A stretch of DNA of 64,000 nt from contig NC_134828.1 of the NCBI RefSeq assembly GCF_004210375.1, positions 21,568,400 to 21,632,399 on the forward strand. The letters are read 5' to 3'. The first letter of the stretch is position 1. Each line of letters begins with the position of its first letter. The notes beneath the pieces are model-generated. The model saw only the letters and a program-made list of their open reading frames with translations. It was not told the origin of the DNA and did not search any database. The position numbers and the translations under genes were made by a program. The DNA is from Tachypleus tridentatus. Its lineage: Eukaryota > Arthropoda > Merostomata > Xiphosura > Limulidae. Shown here in pieces: positions 22,176 to 34,801 of this stretch.

Positions 22176-24480
22176 TACGCGCCACACGTTTAATATTGCT
22201 GGCGCATAAAAATTTAGATAATAAAATGGAGGAAAATAGATATCATAGATTAATTTATTCTATTATTGTCTAAAATAATTTCAAGCACAGCGACTATTCA
22301 GGACTTCTTTCTGTTTTTTTCTAGAGGTACCATAAATTTATATCAAGTAAAGACTTCTACCAGAGTTTCTTAACAATTACAAAATTTGGAATGGCATAGA
22401 TTCAGTTTTGGTCTGTGGCTGAAATGGCTACTTGAGGATTTATGCTGTATTTAGGAAATGCAAAGTTTAACACACGTTGCTCTTCACATACTAGAAAGTT
22501 GGTCTTCCTCTAATATTTATCTAAAAGAGAAAATGCGATACTTTATGCACATTCAGGGGTCACTGTAATCGTTTAGGGTTTCAGTTTTGTTAACGGAAGA
22601 ATCGATTAAGTCTGTTTCATCACTTCGTTTTGCAACTTTGGTTATATTTAGTAACTAACTGACATTATCTGTTACATTTTGCGGGTATGCTTAAAATTTA
22701 CTTTATAGATAACGAGTCAGTTAAACTTATTCATCACTTAACCCTAACATTACACAAAAATTTTAATACGTAAAATAATTTTATCATAATAACAGAAGAT
22801 ATGTAAAACATGAAATAACACTACCATTAGATCATCAAATTTATGAAACCTTAAACAATCATATTATTATTGTAACGTTAGATCACTTAAAACCACACAT
22901 AAAATAAAACATATCATTATAACGTAAGGCCCGTAAAACCAAAATCAACCAAAAAATAGTCACGTTTATTTATACTAACAAAATGCTTGTTTTTAGCCCA
23001 AACTTAAACAATGGGCTACTTGTGCCATGTCTACTGCCAGGAGCCGAATTCTAACTATAGGTTTTCAGGTTGCAAGTCCGTAAGTAATTTTGATTTTTGT
23101 TCTCTTTCAGCTCATGTAAAAGAGGTGTCTTATAGTTAAAAGTTACAAAGAAATAACAAGCTAAAACAAAGGGATTAATAACGAAAATACATTGAAGGGT
23201 GCTATGTTTTGTCAAGCTGTAACAGCATGTTGCGCCCTCTGATGTAAGTTATCATTATGTTTTTTTAGCTGTTTATTTTTTCTTGCAACTTTATGGCATG
23301 AAATCAGTGTCATGATGTTAGAGACAACGTTCGGCCATTCCGTCTAAGTTCATTATTTTTAACAAGGACATATTTCCTTTCCCTTTGTTTATCAAGTTGT
23401 TTTCTACCCTGACAACATATTGTCTTCAACATGAGTTACGTTTTACTAATACTTCTAGTTTGTATTTGAATTCTTTATTCGTGTCAAAGCTACGAAGGCC
23501 GTCTACCACTGCTGTTCTTAATTTTGAGCTACTGTCTAAAGGAAAAACAATCGGTCAGCAGAATCACACCACCCAACACCCACGCTAAATAATTGAATGT
23601 CATTCTTATTAACTGTTATAATGCTCCTGCAGTGACCAATATATTTCGTGGTGGCTGAGATTGCAGGTTCAACTGAACAGTCTGGTGGGATCATGTATTG
23701 AATACACATCCAGAAAGATTTAGTTTTGGCACGCTTTCTTTAAAAAACGGTGAATTCGAACAGCGATGATAGACATAAAAAGAGCAAACTTGTGTCAGTG
23801 GCCTTCCTTTACTACATGCGACATGAGGATTTCACGTTCCCATGGATACTATAAATTATTCTGTTGTCTTGGTTATTTGCTGCTATTTAGGTCTAATCCC
23901 TAAGGGAAGCTCCGAATTGAGCTGTGAGACGCAAGACAAAACATTTAAAGAGGGCTATGAATTTTGTGTCTATTATTATTTGACTGTCGTGATGATATAG
24001 AATCGTTGTGATGAAACAACTTAAAGTATTACATACAATATTATTTCCGTTTTGGAGCTTTATGATATCTTATTTCAAGTAATATTTCACCTTACAAAAA
24101 TTTACTTTGAAAAATACGTTATACATGTATTTGCAAAATTATTTTCCATCAAAATGCTTCAACAAAAATACACAAAAGTTGTTAAATCAACTTTTCAGAA
24201 CTGTTTTAAAATATCGAGGTGATTTTTTTGAATGAGCTAAAATCAAAACAGTTTTTCATACAACTTTGTTTGTTCCACAGTGAGAATTCTTCGTGTCATA
24301 ATTGTTTATATGTTCAAGAATGGTTAATTATGTCACGTTTCTAGGATTGTTATAAGTCAGTCATCACCCAGTAACGGCTGACTGCGTTATTTACGTATTA
24401 TGTTTTTGTATTGTTACAAACGAGTTATTGTTCGCGAACGGCTGACCACGTAACGTTATTTAGGTGTTAAGTTTCCATTG
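22176..24480. other. intergenic, nothing recognised
   Basis: AT-rich sequence without a supported coding region, SINE or tandem array. Confidence 0.5.
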
Positions 24481-24588
24481 GGGCCTGGCATGGCCTAGCG
24501 CGTTAAGGCGTGCGCTTCGTAATCTGAGGGTCGCGGGTTCGCGCCCGAGTCGCGCCAAACATGCTCGCCCTCCCAGCCGTGGGGGCGT
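24481..24588 (+). mobile_element. SINE-A variant subfamily, head only
   Basis: Only the tRNA-like head and first body segment are present. Diagnostic changes GCGCTTCGTAATC, GGTTCGCGCCCGAGTCGCGCC-type B box (shown in parts) and CTCCCAGCCG are shared with the copy at 54823-55098. The element stops abruptly after GGGGGCGT. Confidence 0.85.
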
Positions 24589-25111
24589 AAGCCGTGTTAA
24601 GCATAGCAAAAGTTTCAGTCGCAGATTTTCCAAGTTTAACACAAAATTTCACAGCAAGTCGTTGCTCCTTCAGGTAATTCATTCTGAAATCCGCCAAACG
24701 AAAAAATCGCACTTCGCTTAAAACCGCGTGGCTAATATACAAATGAAGATATCTGCAATCGGGAAATGGCATCGTAATCAGCTGATCTGTGCAAACCTTG
24801 CGACACCAAGCGGATTCCTCTGGAACCAACTGGAGCCGCGCAATTCAAACAGTCCGCGTATTTTTTGAACGGCCCTCGTTGGTAATGAGTGTACAACAAG
24901 TTAGCGACAGGAAAGGTAGCTAAGCAACAAGTGTTGGTGATCGCTATATGTTGACGTGTTACAAAATGCTCAGGGTTTGTATCATAAAAGAACCATGTAG
25001 CTTTAGAATGTGCTTTAACTTTAGAAATGTGCCCCAAACCCTGATATCTCGAGAAAAATATAAATATATGAAAAATGAAGTAAAAACAAAACTTGTTTTT
25101 CTTTGTAGTTA

Positions 25112-25389
25112 TTTGTTTGTTTGTTTTTGAATTTCGCGCAAACCTACGCTTGGGCTATCTGCGCTAGCCGTCGCTAATTCAGTAGTGTAAGACCACAGGG
25201 AAGGCAGCTAGTCATCACCACCCACCGCCAACTCTTGGGCTACTCTTTAACAACGAATAGTGGGATTGAGCTCCTCACATTATAACGCCCCCACGGCTGA
25301 AAGGGCGAACATGTTTGGCGTGACGGGGATTCGAATCTGCGGCCCTTGGATTACGAGTTGAGTGTCTTAACCACCTGGCCATTCTGGGC
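25112..25389 (-). mobile_element. SINE-A copy
   Basis: Reverse-orientation copy running from the AAAC tail (as TTTG repeats) at 25112 to the head (CCAGAATGGCC on its own strand) at 25389. Confidence 0.9.
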
Positions 25390-26326
25390 AAATACTGTTG
25401 GAACATAAAGATGGAAAATTGCTGGAATTTGGATGAAAAAAGTTTCATTTTGAAAATCAAACATCAAGTACACCCTTCTAGCCGGAAAACATGAAAAATA
25501 TCACAAATTGTTTGAGAAATACCAAGGGTGTAAGTAAGCCTGGGTGATGTGAATATAAAATAATTTTTAAATACTCCCACAAAAAGTGCGCATTTCAATG
25601 AAAACTTTCTTCTGAAATATCTGACTGTCTTCGTTTCTAGGAAGAATTCAATACTGAAACATTATGCCTTTAATGAGAAGTAGTATATCGCTTTCGAAAC
25701 TAAAAAAACAACAAAAATTTGCTTTTACAGAGAAAAAAAAACACCTAAAGATGGATCAGACTGAAAATAAGTCTTAACGACCTTCTAGATTTAGGAATCT
25801 TGATTCGAAATTCCTATTTCTAAAGCTTTTCCATTGTTTGTCTTTTTCTTTGACAGCAAAGTAAAATCGAAGCCAGCCGGAATGTTCATGACAAGTCGAC
25901 GATTAAAGCCTTGGTAGTTTTTACGAAAAGATACCTATTTTGAAAATGGTCCGTTAGCAATATTCGTTCACGGTTTACTTATCAAAAGAATTTTATTATT
26001 ATACAATCCCTTTTGCGACAATTATGGGAAAACATTATTCATTTATTCTATTGACGGTCTCAGAAACATGACTTTCGAAATATGGTGTAGAACAGAGACG
26101 AGAGAAAATTATAACTATATACTTTATAGCTTCATAAATCGTAGTTTTTATATAGATAGTTTATATAGCGTGAGTACCAAATTTAGTTTTCTAAAAGCGC
26201 GATAGTTCATTTTTACGTAACTGTTTACGAATCACACGTTGTATAGTTCAGTTGTTGTAAAATGATAATTGAGAAAACTATTGAGTCACGTTACTAGAAA
26301 CTTCTGAGTTTTTCTGATGTTTTATA

Positions 26327-26378
26327 GGCGCAGATAGCCTAGTTGCTTTGCGATATAAAACACCAAACCAACCAAACA
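26327..26378 (+). mobile_element. SINE-B tail fragment
   Basis: It contains GCGCAGATAGCCTAGTTGCT and an accaaaccaaccaaac tail; the tRNA-like part is missing. Confidence 0.6.
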
Positions 26379-26428
26379 AGCGATGTTTTATTTAAGTGTT
26401 TTTTTTACAGTTTAATATCTGTGTTTCA

Positions 26429-26699
26429 GCTCGGACAGGTCGTTAGGGCGCCCGACTCGTAATTTGAGGGTGTTGGGTTCGAATCCTCATCACACCAAAT
26501 ATGCTGGCTTTTTCAGCCGTGGAAGTGTTATAACTTGATAGTTAATCTCACTATTCGTTGGTAAAACAGTAGCCTAAGAGTTGGCAGTGAGTGGTGATGA
26601 CTAGCTGCTTTTACCCTAATCTTACACTGCTAAATTAGTGACGGCGAGCTCGGATAGCCCTCTTGTAGATTTTCGCGAAATTCAAAAACAAACAAACAA
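26429..26699 (+). mobile_element. SINE-A copy, diverged
   Basis: Head GACAGGTCGTTAGGGCGCCC, B box GGTTCGAATCC, body and AAAC tail are all present with scattered substitutions. Confidence 0.88.
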
Positions 26700-27164
26700 A
26701 TACCATAATATTTAGTTGTGTGTGGAACGTTCTAGGCATCTTTAGAGGTGTGAATACGTGTTGGAAATTTAGTTCGATAGATAGATCTGTACTGAGTGAA
26801 GGTGAGTTTAGTCATAAAGAGCGAATAGTGGCAGTTCTGAGAGCGAATTATCACAGATTGCACTGCAATAACAGCAGAAAGAAGAAAAATTCGTCTTCTC
26901 AAAGTGTGTTCTAAAGTAACTGAAACACTATGTAAACTCTGACGAAAAAGATATAATTATTTAAACATCTGGGTACAACTGTGATAATAAACAGTGTAAC
27001 GAATATTTGTATATACCTTTAACTTCTCTTAAATTAATATTTTAAAACAACTAGACTATGTGCTATTTGTTTACTGTTGAAAGTTATTGCCAACAATTCA
27101 CAGACCCCTACTGTAAAGAATCCGCACTATAATCCTTAATATTGGCCTCATTCTACTTTTCGTG

Positions 27165-28190
27165 TCACAGTGCTGTTTTTTGTTGGCCGTATTGTATTTC
27201 TTGTATCATAGTGCTTAATGTTTTTCTTTATCTTATCGTGCTTTTTGTGTCACAGTTCTGAATGTTTTGTTGATCTTATCGTGCTTTTTGTGTCACAGTT
27301 CTGAGTGTTTTGTTTATCTTATCGTGCTTTTTGTGTCACAGTCTGAGTGTTTTGTTGACTTATCGTGCTTTATGTGTCACAGTTCTGAGTGTTTTGTTGA
27401 TCTTATCGTGCTTTATGTGTCACAGTTCTGAGTGTTTTGTTGATCTTATCGTGCTTTTTCTGTCACAGTTCTGAGTGTTTTGTTGATCTTATCGTGCTTT
27501 ATGTGTCACAGTTCTGAGTGTTTTGTTGATCTTATCGTGCTTTTTGTGTCACAGTTCTGAGTGTTTTGTGGATCTTATCGTGCTTTTTGTGTCACAGTTC
27601 TGAGTGTTTTGTTGATATTATCGTGCTTTTTGTGTCACAGTTCTGAGTGTTTTGTTGATCTTATCGTGCTTTATGTGTCACAGTTCTGAGTGTTTTGTTG
27701 ATCTTATCGTGGTTTTTGTGTCACAGTTCTGAGTGTTTTGTTGATCTTATCGTGCTTTTTGTGTCACAGTTCTGAGTGTTTTGTTGATCTTATCGTGCTT
27801 TTTGTGTCACAGTTCTGAGTGTTTTGTTGATATTATCGTGCTTTATGTGTCACAGTTCTGAGTGTTTTGTTGATCTTATCGTGCTTTTTGTGTCACAGTT
27901 CTGAGTGTTTTGTGGATCTTATCGTGCTTTTTGTGTCACAGGTCTGAATGTTTTGTGGATCTTATTGTGCTTTTTGTGTCACAGTTCTGAATGTTTTGTG
28001 GATCTTATCGTGCTTTTTGTGTCACAGTTCTGAATGTTTTGTGGATCTTATCGTGCTTTTTGTGTCACAGTTCTGAATGTTTTGTGGATCTTATCGTGCT
28101 TTTTGTGTCACAGTTCTGAGTGTTTTGTGGATCTTATCGTGCTTTTTGTGTCACAGGTCTGAATGTTTTGTTGATCTTATGATTTTTTTC
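27165..28190 (+). repeat. 43-bp minisatellite, about 23 copies
   Basis: The unit TTCTGAGTGTTTTGTTGATC then TTATCGTGCTTTTTGTGTCACAG recurs about every 43 bases. Variants include TTTATGTGT for TTTTTGTGT, GTGGATC for GTTGATC, and GAATG for GAGTG clustered at the right end. The first units are degenerate. Confidence 0.95.
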
Positions 28191-28765
28191 TACATTTAAC
28201 ATAATTAACAGATTAAAAATGTTTGGTTAGTATTAGAACAAAATGTTGTCAGCTATTTTTATATCACAACATAATCAAATAACGCAGTATTAACGCTCAT
28301 GTATCTGCCTTTGTTTCCTTAGCACAGTTTGAATAAATTCTGAAAGACGGACGCGGGTAATCTGTCTATATATACAGCCACAGCGCCACCTGTACAAACA
28401 CTTTAATCATGAAGAAACAAATCATGTTAATGTTGTGCAAATGAAGTTTATAAACAAAGTAATTGTCAGAAATTGTTTAGGAATAGTTTACGTTCCTTAT
28501 GGGATGATGTAACCATTTTATTTCTTACTTCTCTCGAGAAAAGTTTCAGTTAAGCAGTACAGATGGCAGCACGTACTTGTGTTGTAAATTCTTATAATTT
28601 AATTCTCGTAGAAAGAATGTTTTTAAAATAACACTTAGTAATGTAAGAATGCTTCATAAAAGTTTAATATAAGAGTGTTTGATAAAAATCTACACCTTAG
28701 TGTAAGAATTCCTTGTAAAATAATGCTTCATATTCTAAAAATCCTTCTCAAAATTATACTTTCTG

Positions 28766-28852
28766 ATGGATTTACAACGCTAAATTCGATCCCCCTCTTT
28801 GGGTTCAGCAGATATCCTGATGTGGCTTTGCTATAAGAAAAACACACATTTT
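28766..28852 (+). mobile_element. SINE-B copy, 5'-truncated
   Basis: It contains GGATTTACAACGCTAAATTC, CAGCAGATATCCTGATGTGG and CTTTGCTATAAGAAAAACAC, the form also seen reversed at 33736. Confidence 0.7.
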
Positions 28853-28862
28853 CTGATGTGAG

Positions 28863-29010
28863 GACCCGGCATTGCCAGGTGGGTTAAGGCTTTCGACTCG
28901 TAATCTGAGGGTCGCAGATGACTAGTTGCCTTCCCTCTAGTCTTACACTGCTAAATTAGGGACGGCTAGCACAGATATCCCTCGTGTAGCTTTGTGAGAA
29001 ATTCAAAAAC
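28863..29010 (+). mobile_element. SINE-A copy with internal deletion
   Basis: The head runs to GAGGGTCGCAG and then jumps directly to ATGACTAGTTGCCTTCCCTC, so about 130 bases containing the B box and middle body are missing. Confidence 0.9.
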
Positions 29011-29434
29011 ACAAAACAAAATTTATAACATTCGACTTTTAATGTAAGAATTCCTCATAAAATAGTACTTCCTTATGTAGGAATCCTTCGTATCGCTCTT
29101 TTTAACGTAAAGATACAACCTTCTCCTTGTTAACGTAACAACTATTCTCTGATGTGATTCTAAAGAATCGTGAATTTCTGCCGCTGTTTTAGTCCTCAGT
29201 AAAAGCTTGTTATTGTTTTCGTAAATGTTCATAACATCTTCAACAATTTCATCGTGAATTTCACCAGTTGGTAAAAAAATAAAAAATAAATTTAATTAAT
29301 CTACAGGAATATTTTCCTGCTAGTACTGTGCAAAATCGATAAGAACATTCAAGACGCTGTTCTAAAAACGAATCTTCATTGGGTACAGTACAAGTAAATA
29401 TTATTAAAACCAGTAAATTACTTCATCAGTGCAT

Positions 29435-29683
29435 CATCGACTCGTAATCTGAGGGTTGCGGATTCGAATCCCCGTCGCACTAAACATGCTCGCCCTTTCA
29501 GCCGTGGGGGTGTTATAATGTGACACTCAATCCCACTATTCGTTGGCAAAAGAATAGCCCAAGAGTTGGCGGTGGGTGGTGATGACTAGCTGTCTTCCCT
29601 CTAGTCTTACACTGCTAAATTAGGGACAGCTAGCACAGATAGCCCTCGAGTAGCTTTGTGCGAAATTAAAAAAAAACAACAAA
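29435..29683 (+). mobile_element. SINE-A copy, 5'-truncated
   Basis: It starts in the anticodon-loop region (CATCGACTCGTAATCTGAGG), with an intact B box GATTCGAATCC and the full body. Confidence 0.9.
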
Positions 29684-29689
29684 AAACCC

Positions 29690-29812
29690 GAAGGTCCTCT
29701 AGTGGTAAGTCAGTAGACTTGCAACACTAAAAGCCGGATTTCGATACCCGTCGTGGGCTGAGAACATCTAGCTCATTGTGTAACTTTGTGCTAAACCTGA
29801 AACAAACAAACA
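29690..29812 (+). mobile_element. SINE-B copy
   Basis: tRNA-like head CCTCTAGTGGTAAGTCAGTA, B-box-like ATTTCGATACCC, body GTGTAACTTTGTGCTAAAC, A-rich tail. It directly follows a SINE-A. Confidence 0.8.
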
Positions 29813-29854
29813 TTTCGATGATGAGCGATAAATAAAAATGCAAAATGTTATAAT

Positions 29855-29945
29855 AAACTTACAATGCTAAAATCCGAGGTTCGATTCCTCACGGCTGACA
29901 CATCAAACAATCAATTTGGCGCTGCTGTAAAACAGTCAAACAAAT
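29855..29945 (+). mobile_element. SINE-B copy, diverged and truncated
   Basis: It contains ACTTACAATGCTAAAATCCG, B box GGTTCGATTCC and a GCGCTGCTGTAAAACAGTCA tail. Confidence 0.5.
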
Positions 29946-30009
29946 CTACTTTTTGTAATTAATGTTGCCCTTACGTATCTATACATATAGTAGCAAAATG
30001 TCTCACATT

Positions 30010-30281
30010 GTTTGTTTTTTTAATTTTGCGTAAAGCTACACGAGGACTATCTGCGCTAGCCATTTCTAATTTGCCAGTGTAAAACTAGATGAAAGGCAGC
30101 TAGTCATCACTACCCACCGCAAACTCTTGGGCTACCGTTTTACCAACGAATAGTGGGATTGAGCGTCACTTATAATGACCCCACAGCTGAAAGGGCGAGC
30201 ATGTTTGGTGTGACGGGGATTTGAACTCGTAACCCTTAGATTACGAGTCGAACGCCCTAACCACCTGGCCATGCCGGGCCC
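30010..30281 (-). mobile_element. SINE-A copy with target duplication
   Basis: Reverse copy with full body and head. It is flanked by CTCACATT (30002-30009 and 30282-30289). Confidence 0.92.
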
Positions 30282-30599
30282 CTCACATTCTTTATCCTCT
30301 AAATGGTTAATTTGAGAAAGCGTTTTTTCTCTGTGAGAAAATTTCACGAACAAAAACTGGACTTCCTCCGTTGACTGATTGAAAGAAATATTTCGAAGAT
30401 AGAAGCATGAACGAAAAAGCACTTAATGAAATGAATGAGTTTGAGTATGTAAACTGATATGAATTGAACATGTCCAATTTGACACTTATAAAAAAAAGCG
30501 AAAGTAGCGGTCTTTTTTCTTGTGCTCATTAAAATGACAAGGAATCGGAGCATCCAACAACAAGAGACCCGTCAGCTTCTTAGCGAATGCGAGCGCTCT

Positions 30600-31545
30600 A
30601 TTGTGCTGACAACAGACACATGGTGGTTATGTACAACTGAAAATAGATGCATTGTGGTTATGTATAACTCACAACATACATATAATGTTTATTTAGAACT
30701 GACAACATGCCAATTATGGTTGCGCACAAATGAAACCAGACACGCGGTGGTAATGTATATCTGGCAACAGATTCATGATACTTATGTAGAACTGACAAAA
30801 GATCCGTAATGGTTATGTAGAAGTGAAAACATACCCATGATACTTGTGTAGAACTGACAAAAGATCCACGATGGTTATGCAGAAGTGAAAACATACCCAT
30901 TATGTTTAGCTAAAGCTGATAACAGACTTCAGTGATGTCGAGAAACCCACTTGTTGAGAAATTTATATGCAAAAACGGCTCGTTTGGGTTGAGAAAATAT
31001 TTTACATAGAAGAGCGAACAACGTTTCGACCTTCTATGTAAAATATTTTCTCAACCCAAACGAGCCGTTTTTGCATATAAATTTGATAACAGACTTATGG
31101 TGGTTATGAATAACTAAGAACAGACCCACTATGACTATGTAGAACTGACAACAGAAACGATAATTATGTAGAGCTGACAACAAGCACTACAGCATCATGC
31201 ACATCTGACATTAGGCACAAGACAGTTATGTAGAACTACAACAGGTCCAAAATGCTGTATACAACTAACAACAGGCACATGATGGTTATGTAGGACTGAC
31301 AACAGGCACGTGATGATTATACAGAACTGACAACAGTCATACAATGGTTAGGCGCAATATGGCTATGTACAACTAACAACAGGCACACGATGGTCATGTA
31401 GGACTGACAAGAGACACGTGATGATTGTGTACAACTAACAACAGGAAAACAATGGTCATGTAGGACTGACAACAGACACGTGATGATTGTGTACAACTGA
31501 CAACAGGCACACGATGATTAGGTTGGACTGACAGCCGGCAGATGG
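30600..31545 (+). repeat. degenerate ~31-bp tandem array, interrupted by a fold-back element
   Basis: Loose repeats of the theme GGTTATGTAGAACTGACAAC plus AGGCACACGATG recur about every 31 bases. Copies are diverged and the fold-back element at 30930-31084 splits them. Confidence 0.8.
30930..31084. mobile_element. fold-back element with perfect 54-bp inverted repeat
   Basis: Positions 30959-31012 and 31031-31084 are exact reverse complements over 54 bases, separated by 18 bases (AGCGAACAACGTTTCGAC). The element starts CAGTGATGTCGAGAAACCCA. It is flanked by GATAACAGACTT (30918-30929 and 31085-31096), a likely 12-bp target duplication, although the host array contains similar words. A relative lies at 43476-43607. 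Confidence 0.8.
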
Positions 31546-32619
31546 TGATTAGATGCAATTGATCTGAACTTAAAGGGAGGCACATACAAATATATTCTTC
31601 TTCAGTCACATCAAAAGCTAATTTTGTTGTTATTGTTTTGGTGGGGGGTGGGTATAAAAAACCAGTGGAATCAAGAACTACGCCATCTTTACTTTTTCAG
31701 TTTAAAGCTAAGATAACTTATTTCTAGATTTCTGAAAATTGTATTAGGAATTCCACAATTGTTGTTCAGGTCCTACTTGCAGTTTATTATCTTACGTAAA
31801 CTCCAATAATGTTGACAAGAAATGTATTTATAGTTTATAAGTTGTTTCTCAGAAATTATCAAACGTACTATTTGTAATTCTTCTGCAATAACATGATTTT
31901 TAAATCCTCTGTGTCTCAGGGATCGCCACTGTAGTAAGAAATTATTATTATTATTTTTTACATTATCTGAACGGCCTACCGAATGATATAGATTTTTTAC
32001 CGGTCCAGTCGATGCCAGATTACCTGATTTCCCCAAAAATTCACGTTTCTTCGACAATCAATTTCCCGAATTTATTGTTTTCTGCTTTCTTTGTAATGAG
32101 TAACGTGTACTGTTGGGGATTGTTATCAAAGCACTTTGTTAAGGTTTCAGTTGTTTTTTCGATGAATAGAGCCATGAAGTAGTCACATGGGGCAAATTGG
32201 GGTTAAAAACAGCTCAATAGAATTATTTTTATACTGATCCTCTAACGAGGTCTAGATTGAGAGACATCTGAAAGGAAAACCGAGTGAGATGACGGGCTTA
32301 ATGTCGCATAGTTTACGATATGTAGTCGTGATATTAAGACAACAATGAATGTAGTTTAATATAAAAAAATATTTTCATTCTTGTGATTCCAACGGTTTCA
32401 GCTCAAAATTTCCCACGTTTGTACACCATCATCTCACACTTTACAAAAGCCAGAAAGTTGTTTTGCTTTTTGATTTGATGAATGTATCGGCTGGATCCTT
32501 TATTGTAAATGTCTGTGACTTGTTGGCGATAAATTTCAACAATAAACAAACAGTACGCACTCCACTTGTTTTAAAATAATATATTAAACAAATCAAATGG
32601 ATATATAAGTATTCGTTAC

Positions 32620-32860
32620 ACTGGTGATTATCACAGTTGTATTCGGAGCTTTACATAAATGTCCCTTTTTTTCGTCAAAGTCCACACAGGTGGTTTAATT
32701 ACTTTAGAAAACAATTTGATAAGACGAATTACTCTTTCTGGTCAGTTATTACCATACAGCGAGTGATAATTTAACTTTAAAATCTGCACTATAACTGATG
32801 GTTATCACAATTGTATTCAGACCTTTAAATAAGTGTCTCATTTTCATCAAAGTTCATACA
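32620..32860 (+). repeat. diverged duplication, about 165 bases apart
   Basis: The stretch GATTATCACAGTTGTATTCG through TCAAAGTCCACACA (about 32622-32690) recurs at about 32795-32860 as GGTTATCACAATTGTATTCA through TCAAAGTTCATACA. Confidence 0.65.
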
Positions 32861-33554
32861 CAGAAAATGTGACAGCTGCGAGCCAGCCAGGATTTATAGT
32901 TTTAAGCAACGGTAAACGTAGACGTAAACAACAACAACAGTAAACAGGTGACAAAATATTGTAGTGGGCACAACCACACTACATAATAATGTTGACTGAT
33001 TTTGATAAATGAGTAGAAAGGAGCGAACAGCTTGAGCTGAAACATGGCAGACGACCTACGAGAGCTTGTTAAACAACTAGCCACAAACACCTGCTGTACA
33101 TAATCCAGCTTATGCATACGAAACCTGAGTGTATGGTATACATAGCCACTACTACTCGGGCTTACGTAAAGATTATACAGAAATTTTTCACAAAATTTGA
33201 ACAACAAAGTTAATCAACTTATTTTGTTTGTCTCAAATGATTTTTTGCGATCAGTCAAATAAGTGAGCTTTTTTAAAAACATTATATCAAAATCAGTGAC
33301 ATTTCACCTGTGCTTGAACGTTGATTCAAAGAAAAGATGATGTTTTGATGACTCGTTATTTGACGTGAGAAACGTAAAAAGGAATAAAAGAAATAGAATG
33401 GAATGATACGAAATAATTCAGACAACTTGTACAGTGTTATTATACTAAAATGTAACTCTTGCTTATATAATACTGGAAAAACATTTTTTACTACGCAATG
33501 TGCATCACCAACTTCGCGAAATTTTTTATCCTATTTGTATGTAGATTAACTATA

Positions 33555-33635
33555 GGGGTCGCTGTTTTCGCGTTTCGCCTCCGTTTCTCGTTACGGAGAA
33601 CTTTATTTTTCTCCATTCCCAGGGTGGAGATATGA
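33555..33635 (+). repeat. dispersed repeat, inverted partner at 39480-39575
   Basis: TTCGCCTCCGTTTC and TTTATTTTTCTCCAT match the reverse complement of 39530-39575 in the same order. The family is not recognised. The palindrome TGACGTCA (CRE-like) lies just after it at 33632-33640. Confidence 0.5.
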
Positions 33636-33735
33636 CGTCATGAATACATCACACACAAATGTAATGCACTTGCGCCATCTATATAAATATAATAGTACTG
33701 TATGTTATATGTCCATGTAAATGCGTGTGTGTATG

Positions 33736-33850
33736 TTTTTCTTATAGCAAAGCCACATCGGGCTATTTGCTGTGCCCACCAAGGGGAATCAAAACCCTGA
33801 TTTTAGCGTCATAAATCCGTAGACTAACCGTTGTACTAGCGGGGGGCTCC
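33736..33850 (-). mobile_element. SINE-B copy
   Basis: Reverse copy: TTTCTTATAGCAAAGCCACA, CCCACCAAGGGGAATC and a tRNA-like head ending CGGGGGGCTCC. Confidence 0.8.
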
Positions 33851-34320
33851 ATGAAAATGCTTCGCAGGTTGTGGTTGGATATTTACTAAACTTGACATGG
33901 AGGCTCATCAATTTCATGGGGAAATACAAACAAATTTTCAATTTTGCATTTTGAGGGGTTTTTTTTTTACCACTACTTCATCCTTCTTGATAGATCTTCA
34001 ACAAGTTTCACACGAAGGTTTGTGTGTTTGGTCAATGAGAAGATATATGAAAATTTACGGTTTCATATTTTGTGTTTTGCTGTTTTTGTGAGCATTTTGT
34101 GTTTTTAAAAATATTATATACAAAAGAAACAACTTTTCATATCCTAAAATAACCTATCATTAATCATGAATTTACACAAATTTCATCCAGAGTACTGGTA
34201 CCCCAGCTAGTCTCAATAATTTTACTTTTTACAAATAGTTTGATGAATTTCGCGTTTGGTCAGGATCTATATAATTGCATTTCCATAAACCAATTATAAT
34301 ATACAAACAAAATATAGCGG

Positions 34321-34588
34321 ACTGGCACAGCTAGGTGGCTAAGGCACTCGACTCCTAATCCACGGGTCGCGGGTTCGAATCCCTGCCACATCAAATATGC
34401 ACGCCCTTTCAGCCGTAGTGGCGTTATAATGTAACGATCAATCCCACTTTTCGTTGGTAAAAGAGTAGTTCAAAAGTTGGCGGTGGGTGGTGATGACTAG
34501 CTGCCTTCCCTCTTGTCTTAAACTGCTAAATTAGAGAAGACTAGTACAGATAGCCCTCGTGTAGTATTGCGCGAAATTAAAAACAAAG
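34321..34588 (+). mobile_element. SINE-A copy, diverged head
   Basis: Head GGACTGGCACAGCTAGGTGG, B box GGTTCGAATCC, full body, short tail. Confidence 0.9.
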
Positions 34589-34679
34589 CTGTATTTTTTT
34601 TTCTCATCGAAGAAATTTCGGAAGATTTAGAATTTAAATTTATTCTTCATTATAAAGTAATATAATTTCTGAAGAGTAG

Positions 34680-34801
34680 GTCCCCAGTAGCACAGTGGTA
34701 TGTCTGCGTACTTTCAACGCTATAAATTGGGTTTCGATACACGTGGTGGGCAGAGCACAGATAGCCTATTGTGTAACTTTGTGCTTAACTACCAACAACA
34801 A
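34680..34801 (+). mobile_element. SINE-B copy, complete, with target duplication
   Basis: This 122-base element has head CCCCAGTAGCACAGTGGTAT, B-box-like GTTTCGATAC, body CAGATAGCCTATTGTGTAAC and an A-rich tail. An exact 11-bp duplication CTGAAGAGTAG (34669-34679 and 34802-34812) fixes its limits, so it is the reference copy for this family here. Confidence 0.9.

Noticed and set aside
27165-28190. Regularly spaced repeats as a possible CRISPR array
   Set aside because: Units are contiguous without unique spacers and the genome is eukaryotic; this is a minisatellite.
30930-30955. GTGATGtCGAGAAAC at fold-back termini looks hammerhead-like
   Set aside because: The first core C is G and no helix II is present; at most a decayed relative.
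33632-33640. CRE site TGACGTCA as a promoter
   Set aside because: A single 8-base palindrome with no nearby gene start is not enough.
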